This document shows, one piece after another, positions 31,285-38,446 of a stretch of DNA of 64,000 nt. The position numbers and the translations under genes were made by a program. The notes under the pieces were generated by a model. That model did no database searches. It was not told where the DNA came from and saw nothing but the letters and a program-made list of their open reading frames with translations. Origin of the DNA: an uncultured Myxococcales bacterium (GTDB lineage: Bacteria > Myxococcota > Myxococcia > Myxococcales > Myxococcaceae); contig CALJKW010000013.1 of assembly GCA_937980205.1 (NCBI GenBank), positions 155,681 to 219,680 on the forward strand, given 5' to 3'. The first letter of the stretch is position 1. Each line of letters opens with the position of its first letter.

Positions 31285-31407
31285 TTGAAGAACGAAACGC
31301 CCCGCCCGCAACCCGACGACTGGGTGGCCTGGCTGTGGCTGCAGGTGGTGCTCGCCGGAGCGGCGCTCCTCATCGGACTGGCGGTGGCGCATGAGCGTTG
31401 CGGTTAG
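31285..31407 (+). CDS. 40-residue single-span membrane microprotein overlapping the antiporter gene
   Basis: TTG at 31285 opens a frame of 40 residues ending TAG at 31405-31407, 17 bases inside the antiporter gene. The N-terminal 12 residues are polar (KNETPRPQPDD); the rest is one transmembrane helix (WVAWLWLQVVLAGAALLIGL) with a short basic end. Nearly every codon ends in G or C, which argues for coding. It may be translationally coupled to the antiporter and might be a small subunit or regulator of it. A competing ATG frame at 31278 gives an Arg/Gly-rich peptide and is less likely. A TCGGGCGCCCGA palindrome lies at 31249-31260 upstream. Confidence 0.5.
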   Translation: MKNETPRPQPDDWVAWLWLQVVLAGAALLIGLAVAHERCG

Positions 31408-33424
31408 CCCGCACCACTTCCTCCAGGCGCTCGCGGTCGTGCTGTGCGTCGCCGCGGTCACGACCGTCATCTTCCAGCGGCTCAAGCAGCCGGTCATCCT
31501 GGGCTACCTCATCGCCGGGCTCATCGTCGGCCCGCACACTCCGGTGCCGCTGGTGGCCGACCAGCACGTCATCGAGCTGCTGTCGGAGCTCGGCGTCATC
31601 TTGCTGATGTTCTCGCTCGGCCTCGAGTTCTCGCTGCGCAAGCTGCTCGCGGTCGGCGCGGTCGCCGGCATCACCGCCGTCATTCAGTGCAGCGTGATGG
31701 TCTGGCTCGGCTTCGCGGTGGGCCGCCTCTTCGACTGGACCACCGCCGAGAGCGTCTTCGCCGGGGCCGCCATCGCCATCTCGAGCACCACCATCATCGC
31801 GAAGGCGTTCGAGGAGCAGGGCATCAAGGGCCGCATCCGCGAGCTGGTCGTCGGCGTGCTGGTGGTCGAGGACCTCATCGCCATCATGCTGATGGCGGTG
31901 CTCACCGCGCTGTACACCGGCAAAGAGCTCTCGGCCCGCGAGCTGGCGGGCACCGCCGGCAAGCTGATCGCGTTCCTGATCGGGCTCGTCGGCCTGGGCC
32001 TGTTCGTGGTGCCGCGCGCGGTGCGCGCCATCGTGAAGCTCAACCGCCCGGAGACGACCGTCGTCGCCAGCATCGGCATCTGCTTCGCGGTGGCGCTCCT
32101 CGCGCAGTCGTTCGGCTACTCGGTCGCGCTGGGGGCCTTTCTCGCCGGCTCGCTGGTCGCCGAGTCGGGCCACGACAAGGAGATCGAGCACCTCGTCCAG
32201 CCGGTGCGCGACGTGTTCGCCGCCATCTTCTTCGTCTCGGTCGGCATGCTCATCGACCCCATCCTCGTGCGCGAGCACTGGGCGGCGGTGCTCGTGATGA
32301 CGGTCGTGGTCATCGTCGGCAAGGTGGTCAGCGTCTCGCTCGGCGCGTTCCTCACCGGCAACGGCGTGCGCACCTCGCTGCAGGCCGGCATGAGCCTCGC
32401 GCAGATCGGCGAGTTCTCGTTCATCATCGCGGGCCTGGGCCTCACGCTCGGCGCGGTGCGGCCCTTCCTCTATCCCATCGCGGTGGCGGTCTCGGCGGTG
32501 ACGACGCTGGTCACTCCGTGGCTGATTCGCGCGTCGGTGCCCACGGCGAAGTTCGTCGACCGCAAGCTGCCGCGGCCGCTGCAGACCTTCACCGCGCTCT
32601 ACGGCAGCTGGATAGAAAACGTGCGCTCGGGCCCGCGTCGCGACACGCCGGGCGCCAACATCCGCCGCCTGCTCGTCTTGCTGGTGCTCGACGCGACGCT
32701 GCTCGCGCTCATCATCATCGGCACCTCGCTCGCCGCCGACTCGATGATGGCCTTCGTCGACCTCGGCAGGCAGGTCTCGATGCTCATCGTGTTCGGCGGC
32801 GCCACGGCCATCGCGCTGCCGTTCTGCGTCGGCATCGTCCGGCTCGCGCGGCGGCTGGGCGTCACGCTCGCCGAGCGGGCGCTGCCGCTCTCCGCCGGCG
32901 GGCGCGTCGATCTCGCCGCGGCGCCTCGCCGCATGCTGCTCGTCGCGCTGCAGCTCGCCTGCCTGCTCGCGGTGGGCATTCCGCTGGTCGCCGTGACGCA
33001 GCCGTTCCTCCCGGGCTTTCAGGGCGCGCTCCTGCTGCTCGTGCTCACCGTGCTGCTCGGCTTCGGTTTCTGGAAGAGCGCCACGAACCTGCAGGGCCAC
33101 GTCCGCGCCGGAGCGCAGGCCATCGTCGAGGCCCTCGCCTCGCAGACGCACGTGAAGAGCGAGCTCGCCGACATTCACGCGGTGCTCCCCGGTCTGGGCG
33201 AGCCGGTGCCGCTCAAGCTCGACGCGAGCAGCCCCGCCGTCGGCAAGACACTCGCCGAGCTCAACCTGCGGGGTGTCACCGGAGCGACCGTGCTCGCCAT
33301 CCGCCGCGGCAGCGCCGACGTGCTGGTGCCCGGCGCAGGCGAGCGCCTCGAGCCCGGCGACGTGCTCGCCCTGGGCGGAACCCACGAGGCCATCGACGCC
33401 GCGAAGGCGATGCTGGCGGGCTGA
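31391..33424 (+). CDS. CPA2-family cation:proton antiporter with C-terminal RCK_C domain
   Basis: The product has 677 residues. Residues 1-390 form the Na+/H+ exchanger fold with about twelve helices: ILGYLIAGLIVGP, AISSTTIIAKAFEEQG, VEDLIAIMLM and VSVGMLIDP are typical CPA2/Kef signatures. Two or three further helices lie at about 440-570. The last 75 residues (VGKTLAELNLRGVTGATVLA, LEPGDVLALGG) are an RCK_C (TrkA-C) ligand domain. The NAD-binding RCK_N domain of KefB/KefC is absent. It probably exchanges K+ or Na+ for H+ across the inner membrane under control of a small ligand. SixA-like phosphatase gene follows 28 bases downstream. Confidence 0.9.
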   Translation: MSVAVSPHHFLQALAVVLCVAAVTTVIFQRLKQPVILGYLIAGLIVGPHTPVPLVADQHVIELLSELGVILLMFSLGLEFSLRKLLAVGAVAGITAVIQCSVMVWLGFAVGRLFDWTTAESVFAGAAIAISSTTIIAKAFEEQGIKGRIRELVVGVLVVEDLIAIMLMAVLTALYTGKELSARELAGTAGKLIAFLIGLVGLGLFVVPRAVRAIVKLNRPETTVVASIGICFAVALLAQSFGYSVALGAFLAGSLVAESGHDKEIEHLVQPVRDVFAAIFFVSVGMLIDPILVREHWAAVLVMTVVVIVGKVVSVSLGAFLTGNGVRTSLQAGMSLAQIGEFSFIIAGLGLTLGAVRPFLYPIAVAVSAVTTLVTPWLIRASVPTAKFVDRKLPRPLQTFTALYGSWIENVRSGPRRDTPGANIRRLLVLLVLDATLLALIIIGTSLAADSMMAFVDLGRQVSMLIVFGGATAIALPFCVGIVRLARRLGVTLAERALPLSAGGRVDLAAAPRRMLLVALQLACLLAVGIPLVAVTQPFLPGFQGALLLLVLTVLLGFGFWKSATNLQGHVRAGAQAIVEALASQTHVKSELADIHAVLPGLGEPVPLKLDASSPAVGKTLAELNLRGVTGATVLAIRRGSADVLVPGAGERLEPGDVLALGGTHEAIDAAKAMLAG

Positions 33425-33452
33425 GGGTCGGCCGCTTATGGAAGGCTCCCAC

Positions 33453-33926
33453 ATGGAGCTGCTCCTCATCCGCCACGCCATCGCCGTCGACCGGGAAGCG
33501 GGGCTGCCCGACGAAAAGCGCCCGCTGACCCCGAAGGGACGCAAGCGCTTCAGGGAAGAGGTCGAGGGGCTCGAGCGGCTCGAGCTGCGCATCGACCGCC
33601 TCTACACGTCGCCGATGGTGCGCGCCGTCGAGACCGCGCAGCTGCTCGCGGACCTCGTCGAAGACGTGCGCGTCACCGAGAACCTCGCCCGCTCGCCGGA
33701 CCCCGCGCTGCTCGACGAGCTCGAGGGTGCGTGTGTCGCGGTCGTCGGCCACGAGCCGTGGCTGTCCGAGCTGTTGTGCTGGCTGCTCACCGGCGAGACC
33801 GACGCCGCCGCGCAGCTCGAGCTCAAGAAGGGCGGCATCGCCTGGCTCGAGGGCCCGCTCGAGCCGGGGAAGATGAAGCTGAAGGCGGTGCTCACGCCGC
33901 GCGTGCTGCGCTTGTTGGGGGAGTGA
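33453..33926 (+). CDS. sixA: SixA-like phosphohistidine phosphatase (histidine phosphatase superfamily)
   Basis: The product has 157 residues from the ATG at 33453, with GGAAGG seven bases upstream (an ATG at 33438 is an alternative). Catalytic motif LIRHAIA supplies the phosphorylated His; the second catalytic region is VVGHEPWLSELL; RLYTSPMVRAVETAQLLA is the usual SixA helix. SixA removes phosphate from the HPt domain of sensor kinases or from phosphotransferase proteins in the cytoplasm. The neighbouring convergent gene is a histidine kinase, with which it shares 35 bases at the 3' end. Whether that kinase is a target is unknown. Confidence 0.88.
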   Translation: MELLLIRHAIAVDREAGLPDEKRPLTPKGRKRFREEVEGLERLELRIDRLYTSPMVRAVETAQLLADLVEDVRVTENLARSPDPALLDELEGACVAVVGHEPWLSELLCWLLTGETDAAAQLELKKGGIAWLEGPLEPGKMKLKAVLTPRVLRLLGE

Positions 33927-35343
33927 CGCGCGCCGCCAGCGGCAGCCGCACCTCGAACGTCGTGCCCTGACCCGGAGTGCTCTGGAACGTGAGCTTGCCG
34001 CCGTGGCGCTCGACCACGATCTTCCGCGCCATCGCGAGGCCGTGGCCGGTGCCGTGGCCCGGGCCCTTGGTGGTGAAGAACGGGTCGAAGATGCGGTGCT
34101 GAATCGTGACGGGAATGCCCGGCCCGTTGTCGGAGATGGCCACGATCGCCTCGCGGCCTTCGCGGCGCGTCTTCACCGTGATGCGGCCGGGGGCTCCGGT
34201 CGCGCGCGCGGTCTCGGCGACGGCGTGCGCGGCGTTCACCACGATGGTGAGCAGCGCGAGGTTCAGCTCTCCCGCCCAGCCCTTGATCGGCGGCAGCTCG
34301 GCGAGGTCGGTCTCGATGGTGGCGACGTCGCGGTACTCGCTCTGCGACAGCGTCAGCGTGGCCCGCACGCAGTCGTTCAGGTCGACCGAAACGGCCGGCT
34401 CGTTCGCCTGGCCGCTGCTGTAGGCGCGCATCGCGCGGACGATGCCCGCGATGCGCTCGAGCCCTTCCTGCGTGCGCTCGACGGCGCCGGGCAGCTCTTC
34501 GAGCACGAACGCCACATCCGAGTCGGCCTCGCGCTTGAGCGCCTCCTTCGCGTGGTCGGCGGCCGGCTGGCCAGACGCGGCGAGCTCGGCGACGTCGCGA
34601 TAGCCGTCGAGCATGGCGCCGAGCACGGGCAGGCTTTGCCCGACGAACTGCACGCTGTCGTGCACGTACTGCAGCGGGTTGTTGATCTCGTGCGCGATGC
34701 CCGCGGCGAGCTGGCCGACGGCCTCGAGCTTGTGCGCCAGCCGCAGCTCGGTCTCGGTCTGCTCGCGGCGCGCGATCTCGTCGTGCAGCTGCTCGGTGGC
34801 GTGCGCACGCGACGCGTCGTAGAGCCGCGCCATCGCCGTGACGGCCGCGAGGTTCACGATCATCATGAACGCGAGCGTGCGGCTCGGGTCGGAGTCCGGC
34901 GGGGCCGTGGGCAGCGCGAGGCCGTTCGCCTCGGCGAGATAGAAGCCGAGCGCGGCGACGCCCGCGAAGGCCGCGCACGCGACGCTCGTGCGCCGGTGGC
35001 CGAGCAGCGCGGCGAAGAGCGCCGGAAGCCCGACGAGCATCAGGTTCGGAGAGTGCAGCCCGCCGTGATCGGCCGCCACTGCGAGCACGGCGGCCGTCGT
35101 GGTGGTCAGCAGCACGACGGCTGCCGCTCTGGGGCTTCGGCGCAGCAAGAGCAGCGAGGTGCCGGTCAGCAGCGTCGTCGCACCGATGACCACCGTGGAG
35201 AACGAGTGGGGCCCGAACGCGACCACCCAGTAGACGGCCGCGCACACACACAGCACAAAGGTGAGCACGTTCAGCCCGGCCAGCATGCGCACACGACGCA
35301 GGTCGTCGTTGCCCAACGCAGGAGGCAACAGCCGATCGAGCAT
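33892..35343 (-). CDS. Membrane histidine kinase with six-helix N-terminal sensor
   Basis: The product has 483 residues from the ATG at 35341-35343; an ATG at 35388 would add 15. Residues 20-170 form about six transmembrane helices (VLTFVLCVCAAVYWVVAFG, STVVIGATTLLTGTSLLLL, FMMIVNLAAVTAMA) resembling MASE-like sensor regions. H218 is in AAGIAHEINNPLQYV. The ATPase has TIVVNAAHAVAE, DNGPGIP, FDPFFTTKG and GTGHGLAMARK, where the second Leu-rich Gly box is GTGHGLA, not GTGLGL. The 3' end runs 35 bases into sixA. It is divergent from the receiver at 35437. Confidence 0.9.
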   Translation of the reverse strand: MLDRLLPPALGNDDLRRVRMLAGLNVLTFVLCVCAAVYWVVAFGPHSFSTVVIGATTLLTGTSLLLLRRSPRAAAVVLLTTTTAAVLAVAADHGGLHSPNLMLVGLPALFAALLGHRRTSVACAAFAGVAALGFYLAEANGLALPTAPPDSDPSRTLAFMMIVNLAAVTAMARLYDASRAHATEQLHDEIARREQTETELRLAHKLEAVGQLAAGIAHEINNPLQYVHDSVQFVGQSLPVLGAMLDGYRDVAELAASGQPAADHAKEALKREADSDVAFVLEELPGAVERTQEGLERIAGIVRAMRAYSSGQANEPAVSVDLNDCVRATLTLSQSEYRDVATIETDLAELPPIKGWAGELNLALLTIVVNAAHAVAETARATGAPGRITVKTRREGREAIVAISDNGPGIPVTIQHRIFDPFFTTKGPGHGTGHGLAMARKIVVERHGGKLTFQSTPGQGTTFEVRLPLAARVTPPTSAARAA

Positions 35344-35436
35344 CGAGAAGCGCACGTGGGCCGGTTTGCAGTGCAGGGTCCGCGCCATGCCTACACACCG
35401 CCTGCAGGTGGAATGGCGGCTGCACGGTGCCCAGCC

Positions 35437-35880
35437 ATGATCCGCCGGGTCCTCTTCGTCGACGACGAACCGAACGTGCTGCGCGCCCTGAAGCTGCTGT
35501 TGCGCAGGCAGGTTAAGCAGTGGGAGATGGTCTTCGCGCCAGACGCAGACCACGCGCTCGCGGAGCTCGAGCGGGTACCGTTCGACCTCGTCATCTCCGA
35601 CATGCGCATGCCGCGCATCGACGGAGCCGAGCTCCTCACCCGGGTCGCCGAGCGGTGGCCACGCACCGGTCGAGTCATCCTCTCGGGTTACGCGGATGAA
35701 GACGCGATGCAGCGCGCCATGAAGGTCGCGCACAAGTGGCTGAGCAAGCCCTGCGACCTGCCGACGCTGCTGGCCGCCGTCGCCGAGCTCGAGGCATTGG
35801 GGGTGGGTCAAAGCGGATTGACGCGGGTCCCGTGCGACCCGGAGCCGGCCAGCACCTCGGTCAGCACCGCCAGCAGCTGA
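35437..35880 (+). CDS. Single-domain response regulator with an anomalous tail
   Basis: The product has 147 residues. REC domain: DDE 9-11, phospho-acceptor D55 in VISDMRMP, Ser in VILSGYADEDAM and Lys in WLSKPCDLPTL. This pattern (RVLFVDDEPNVLRALKLLLRR) is that of receivers found with HD-GYP proteins, but no output domain follows. The domain ends near LEALG at residue 122; the last 25 residues are the antisense of a degenerate receiver remnant on the other strand (35808-35997), so the original stop was probably earlier or lost. It is divergent from the kinase at 35343. Confidence 0.88.
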   Translation: MIRRVLFVDDEPNVLRALKLLLRRQVKQWEMVFAPDADHALAELERVPFDLVISDMRMPRIDGAELLTRVAERWPRTGRVILSGYADEDAMQRAMKVAHKWLSKPCDLPTLLAAVAELEALGVGQSGLTRVPCDPEPASTSVSTASS

Positions 35881-35997
35881 TCCGGCTTCACCGGCTTCTC
35901 GACCAACGCGCGCGCCAAGCGATGCACGGTCGAGAGCTCTCTACCGCCCGAGACGACGACCCGCGGAATGACCGCCAGGCAGCTGCCGGAGCGCCGT
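35808..35997 (-). pseudogene. C-terminal remnant of a response-regulator receiver gene
   Basis: On the minus strand the frame ending TGA at 35808-35810 reads VIPRVVVSGG, then ALVEKPVKPDQLLAVLTEVL. This is the last third of a receiver: the Ser of strand 4 and the Lys of strand 5. Just upstream, ALRQLPG appears in another frame, so a small frameshift lies near 35970, and further upstream there is only a stop and no D-x-MP or DDD motif. It matches the local paralogue family (compare IPRIIMS and KPMQPARL at 36067). It overlaps the 3' end of the receiver at 35437-35880 by 73 bases. Confidence 0.65.
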
Positions 35998-36066
35998 GTT
36001 ACCGGTGCGAAACGGGGAAGATCAGGCTTCTGCGATCGTCGAAAGCTCGGTTAGTTTGCCAGCGCA

Positions 36067-36477
36067 ATGCCGGGCGGCCAGAGCGTGACCCAACTTCCGA
36101 TTCTGATCATCGACGACGACCTCGACACGAGGGCAGCGGCCGCCGACGTGCTCTACGACGCCGGGTACTGGCCGATGAGCGCGCGCAACGGTCTCGAGGC
36201 GCTCCAGATGCTGCGCACCGGCGTCGCGCCGGTCGCGATGATCGTGGACCTGTTCATGCCGTTGATGGACGGCGAGGCGTTCTGCGAGGCGTGTGACGCG
36301 GACCCCAGGTTCAAGACCATCCCCCGCATCATCATGTCGGTCAGCACGAACGGCCGGCTGTACCTCGAGCGCAAGCGCGCGCATGCGTTCGTCGGCAAGC
36401 CGATGCAGCCGGCGCGGCTCATCGAGGCCATCTTGAGCGTCGCCGGCCCTTCGAAGAAGGCGCCCGTCGCTCACTGA
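36067..36477 (+). CDS. Single-domain response regulator
   Basis: The product has 136 residues. REC: DDD 16-18, phospho-acceptor D61 in MIVDLFMP, Ser in IIMSVST and Lys in FVGKPMQPARL. It is a close paralogue of the receiver at 11869 (shared ARNGLEALQxLRxGVAPxAxIVDLFMPLMD pattern). TTAGTT at 36051-36056, ten bases before the ATG, is a possible leaderless -10. The stop overlaps the convergent Cys-rich lipoprotein gene by seven bases. Confidence 0.9.
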   Translation: MPGGQSVTQLPILIIDDDLDTRAAAADVLYDAGYWPMSARNGLEALQMLRTGVAPVAMIVDLFMPLMDGEAFCEACDADPRFKTIPRIIMSVSTNGRLYLERKRAHAFVGKPMQPARLIEAILSVAGPSKKAPVAH

Positions 36478-37772
36478 CAGGTCTGGTCGACGCAGCTCGT
36501 CCCGCCGCTGCAGTTGCGACACGTGCCGCCGTCGCGGCCGCACGCCTGCTTCACGTCTCCGGGCCGGCACTGCAGGCCCTGGCAGCAGCCGCCGCACACG
36601 GTCTCGTCGCAGACGCACTGCCCGCCGACGCAGTGCAGCCCCGAGGGGCACGGGCCCGGGCTGTTGCCGCACCTGCACGTGTTGTTCGTGCCGCACGAGT
36701 CGGTCGTGGCGGTCACGCAGTTGAAGCAGGTGACGCCGAGCGTGCCGCAGCTGGTCGGGGTGTTCGCGAGGCACATGCCCCCGCTGCAGCACCCGCCGGG
36801 GCAGGTCTGCGCGTTGCAGCCGACGGCGCACGGACCGCCGTCGCAGCCGCACACGCCGTCGGTGCACGTCTGAAACGGCTGACACGAGGAGCAGATCGAG
36901 CCGCCGGTGCCGCACGCGAGCTGCGTTCCGCCGTCGACGCACACGTTGCCGTTGCAGCAGCCGCCCGGGCACGAGGTCGCAGAGCAGGTGCACGAGCCGC
37001 CGGTGCACAGCTGGCCCGCCGCGCAGATGGAGCACGCGAGGCCGCCCGCGCCGCACGCCATCTGCGAGCCGCCGTCGAGGCAGTTGTTGCCGGAGCAGCA
37101 GCCGCCGCACGAGCTCGGGTCGCACTCGCACGTCCCGTCGATGCAGTGCTGACCCGACCTGCAGGCGTTGCAGACCATTCCTCCGCGGCCGCACGCCAGG
37201 TCGGTGCCGCCGTCGACGCAGGTGGTGCCGTTGAGGCAGCAGCCGCCGCGGCACGACAACGTGTCGCAGATGCACGCGCCGCCGACGCAGCGCTGGCCCT
37301 CGCTGCAGCCGAAGCACGCGACGCCGCCGCTGCCGCACGCGTCGTCGTCGACGCCCGTCTCGCAGACGTTGCCCACGCAGCACCCGGCGCAGCTGATGCT
37401 GCAGATCTCGGGGGGCGAGAGCTGCACGGGACAGGAGACCTCGAAGCCGCGCCTCACCGTGGCGGTGTTCGAGCCCGACGCGACGTCCATTCCGTCGCGT
37501 ACGCCCACCGCGCTGCACCCGACGGTCTGGCCCTCGAGCGCGTCCGGCAGCAGGGCGAGCAGCGAGCCCCCGGGGTCCAGCCGGCCCGCGGCGACCTCGG
37601 GGCGCGTCACCGGCATGAAGAGCGCGCCGCCGTCGTGCGTGGCCGAGAAGCGCACCTGGGTGATGTCCACCGACGGTTCGAAGTTGACGCGGATGCGCAG
37701 CGCCGTGCCGTTCGCCGCCGTCGGGTCGCACGTGCAGCCCGACAGCAAGAGAAGAACCCCCCACCGGTTCAT
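36471..37772 (-). CDS. Cys-repeat lipoprotein
   Basis: The product has 433 residues. WGVLLLLSGCTC is a lipoprotein signal. Residues about 20-115 form a beta-rich domain. Residues about 120-433 are eight or nine tandem units of about 35-40 residues with the pattern SCxGGCCxGNxCxDGG, ACGxGGxxCxxC and GQxCxGGxC, each with about ten cysteines that would pair as disulfides outside the inner membrane. This Cys-repeat type is common on myxobacterial surface proteins. The start ATG shares an ATGA (37769-37772) with the upstream TPR gene, and that gene overlaps a Ser/Thr kinase gene, so the three form one operon. The function is unknown. Confidence 0.87.
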   Translation of the reverse strand: MNRWGVLLLLSGCTCDPTAANGTALRIRVNFEPSVDITQVRFSATHDGGALFMPVTRPEVAAGRLDPGGSLLALLPDALEGQTVGCSAVGVRDGMDVASGSNTATVRRGFEVSCPVQLSPPEICSISCAGCCVGNVCETGVDDDACGSGGVACFGCSEGQRCVGGACICDTLSCRGGCCLNGTTCVDGGTDLACGRGGMVCNACRSGQHCIDGTCECDPSSCGGCCSGNNCLDGGSQMACGAGGLACSICAAGQLCTGGSCTCSATSCPGGCCNGNVCVDGGTQLACGTGGSICSSCQPFQTCTDGVCGCDGGPCAVGCNAQTCPGGCCSGGMCLANTPTSCGTLGVTCFNCVTATTDSCGTNNTCRCGNSPGPCPSGLHCVGGQCVCDETVCGGCCQGLQCRPGDVKQACGRDGGTCRNCSGGTSCVDQTCQ

Positions 37773-38446
37773 CGTGCGTTCACCGTACCGTACGACGGGA
37801 CCTCGGGCTGCGGGCGCGTCGCGATGCCCACGGACGTCGCAGCCGCCGCGCCGGCGACGACGACGCCGATGCCCGCCCACACCCACCACTTCTGGTACAG
37901 GGGCACTTCGGGCTGCTTCGTCTCTTTCAGCTTCGCGGCGGCGGCCGCTTCGGCAGCACGCTGGGCGGCGGCTTCGGCCTCGGCCTTCGCGGTGGCCTCG
38001 CGCGCGCGCTCGAGCTCGAGCGTGTGGGCCTTCATGTCCGCGGCGTCCCTGGCGCGGCGCGCGGCCTCTTCTTCTTCCTGGCGCTTCGCCTCGGCTGCGG
38101 CCTGCTTCTCTTCCATCTGCTTCGCCAGCTCTTCGACCTTCGCCTGATCGGCTCCCGGCGCCCCCATCGAGAGGAAGCGCTTGTAGAAGAACGCCGCGCG
38201 CTCCCAGTTGCCGAGCTGGCGGTGGCACTGCGCGATGTTGAAGAGGAAGGGCGGCAGCGGCTTCGCGGCGTACGCAGCGGAGTAGCTGTCGAGCGCCTTG
38301 ACGAACTGGCCCAGGTTGTACGCGGCCTGTGCATCCTTGAAGTGCTGCCTGGCCTGCGCTTCGGCGGGGTCCTGGGCGTGCGCGACGTGCGCCGCGAGCA
38401 GCAGCAGGAGGCTACTTGCCGAACGGATCAATCGTCCCGTCTTCAC
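37769..38446 (-). CDS. Exported TPR / coiled-coil protein with C-terminal membrane helix
   Basis: The product has 225 residues. SSLLLLLAAHVAHAQDP is a cleavable signal peptide (AHA-Q). Residues 30-100 hold one or two TPR motifs (ARQHFKDAQAAYNLGQF, FLFNIAQCHRQLGNWERAAF). Residues 105-180 are a charged Glu/Ala/Lys/Arg coiled coil, followed by one transmembrane helix (WWVWAGIGVVVAGAAAATSV) and a short tail. This layout is common in myxobacterial envelope operons. It starts 35 bases inside the 3' end of the kinase gene and ends in an ATGA with the Cys-repeat gene. It probably positions partners in the periplasm. Confidence 0.88.
   Translation of the reverse strand: MKTGRLIRSASSLLLLLAAHVAHAQDPAEAQARQHFKDAQAAYNLGQFVKALDSYSAAYAAKPLPPFLFNIAQCHRQLGNWERAAFFYKRFLSMGAPGADQAKVEELAKQMEEKQAAAEAKRQEEEEAARRARDAADMKAHTLELERAREATAKAEAEAAAQRAAEAAAAAKLKETKQPEVPLYQKWWVWAGIGVVVAGAAAATSVGIATRPQPEVPSYGTVNAR

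Noticed and set aside
31370..33592. Minus-strand frame of about 740 codons opposite the antiporter
   Set aside because: Composition is dominated by Glu, Arg, Asp, His and Ala with no fold; the plus strand carries clear CPA2 motifs.
36471..38228. Extended N-terminus for the Cys-repeat lipoprotein running back through the TPR gene
   Set aside because: The extension is Arg/Gly-rich and out of frame with the TPR protein, whereas the ATG at 37772 begins a good lipoprotein signal in an ATGA overlap.
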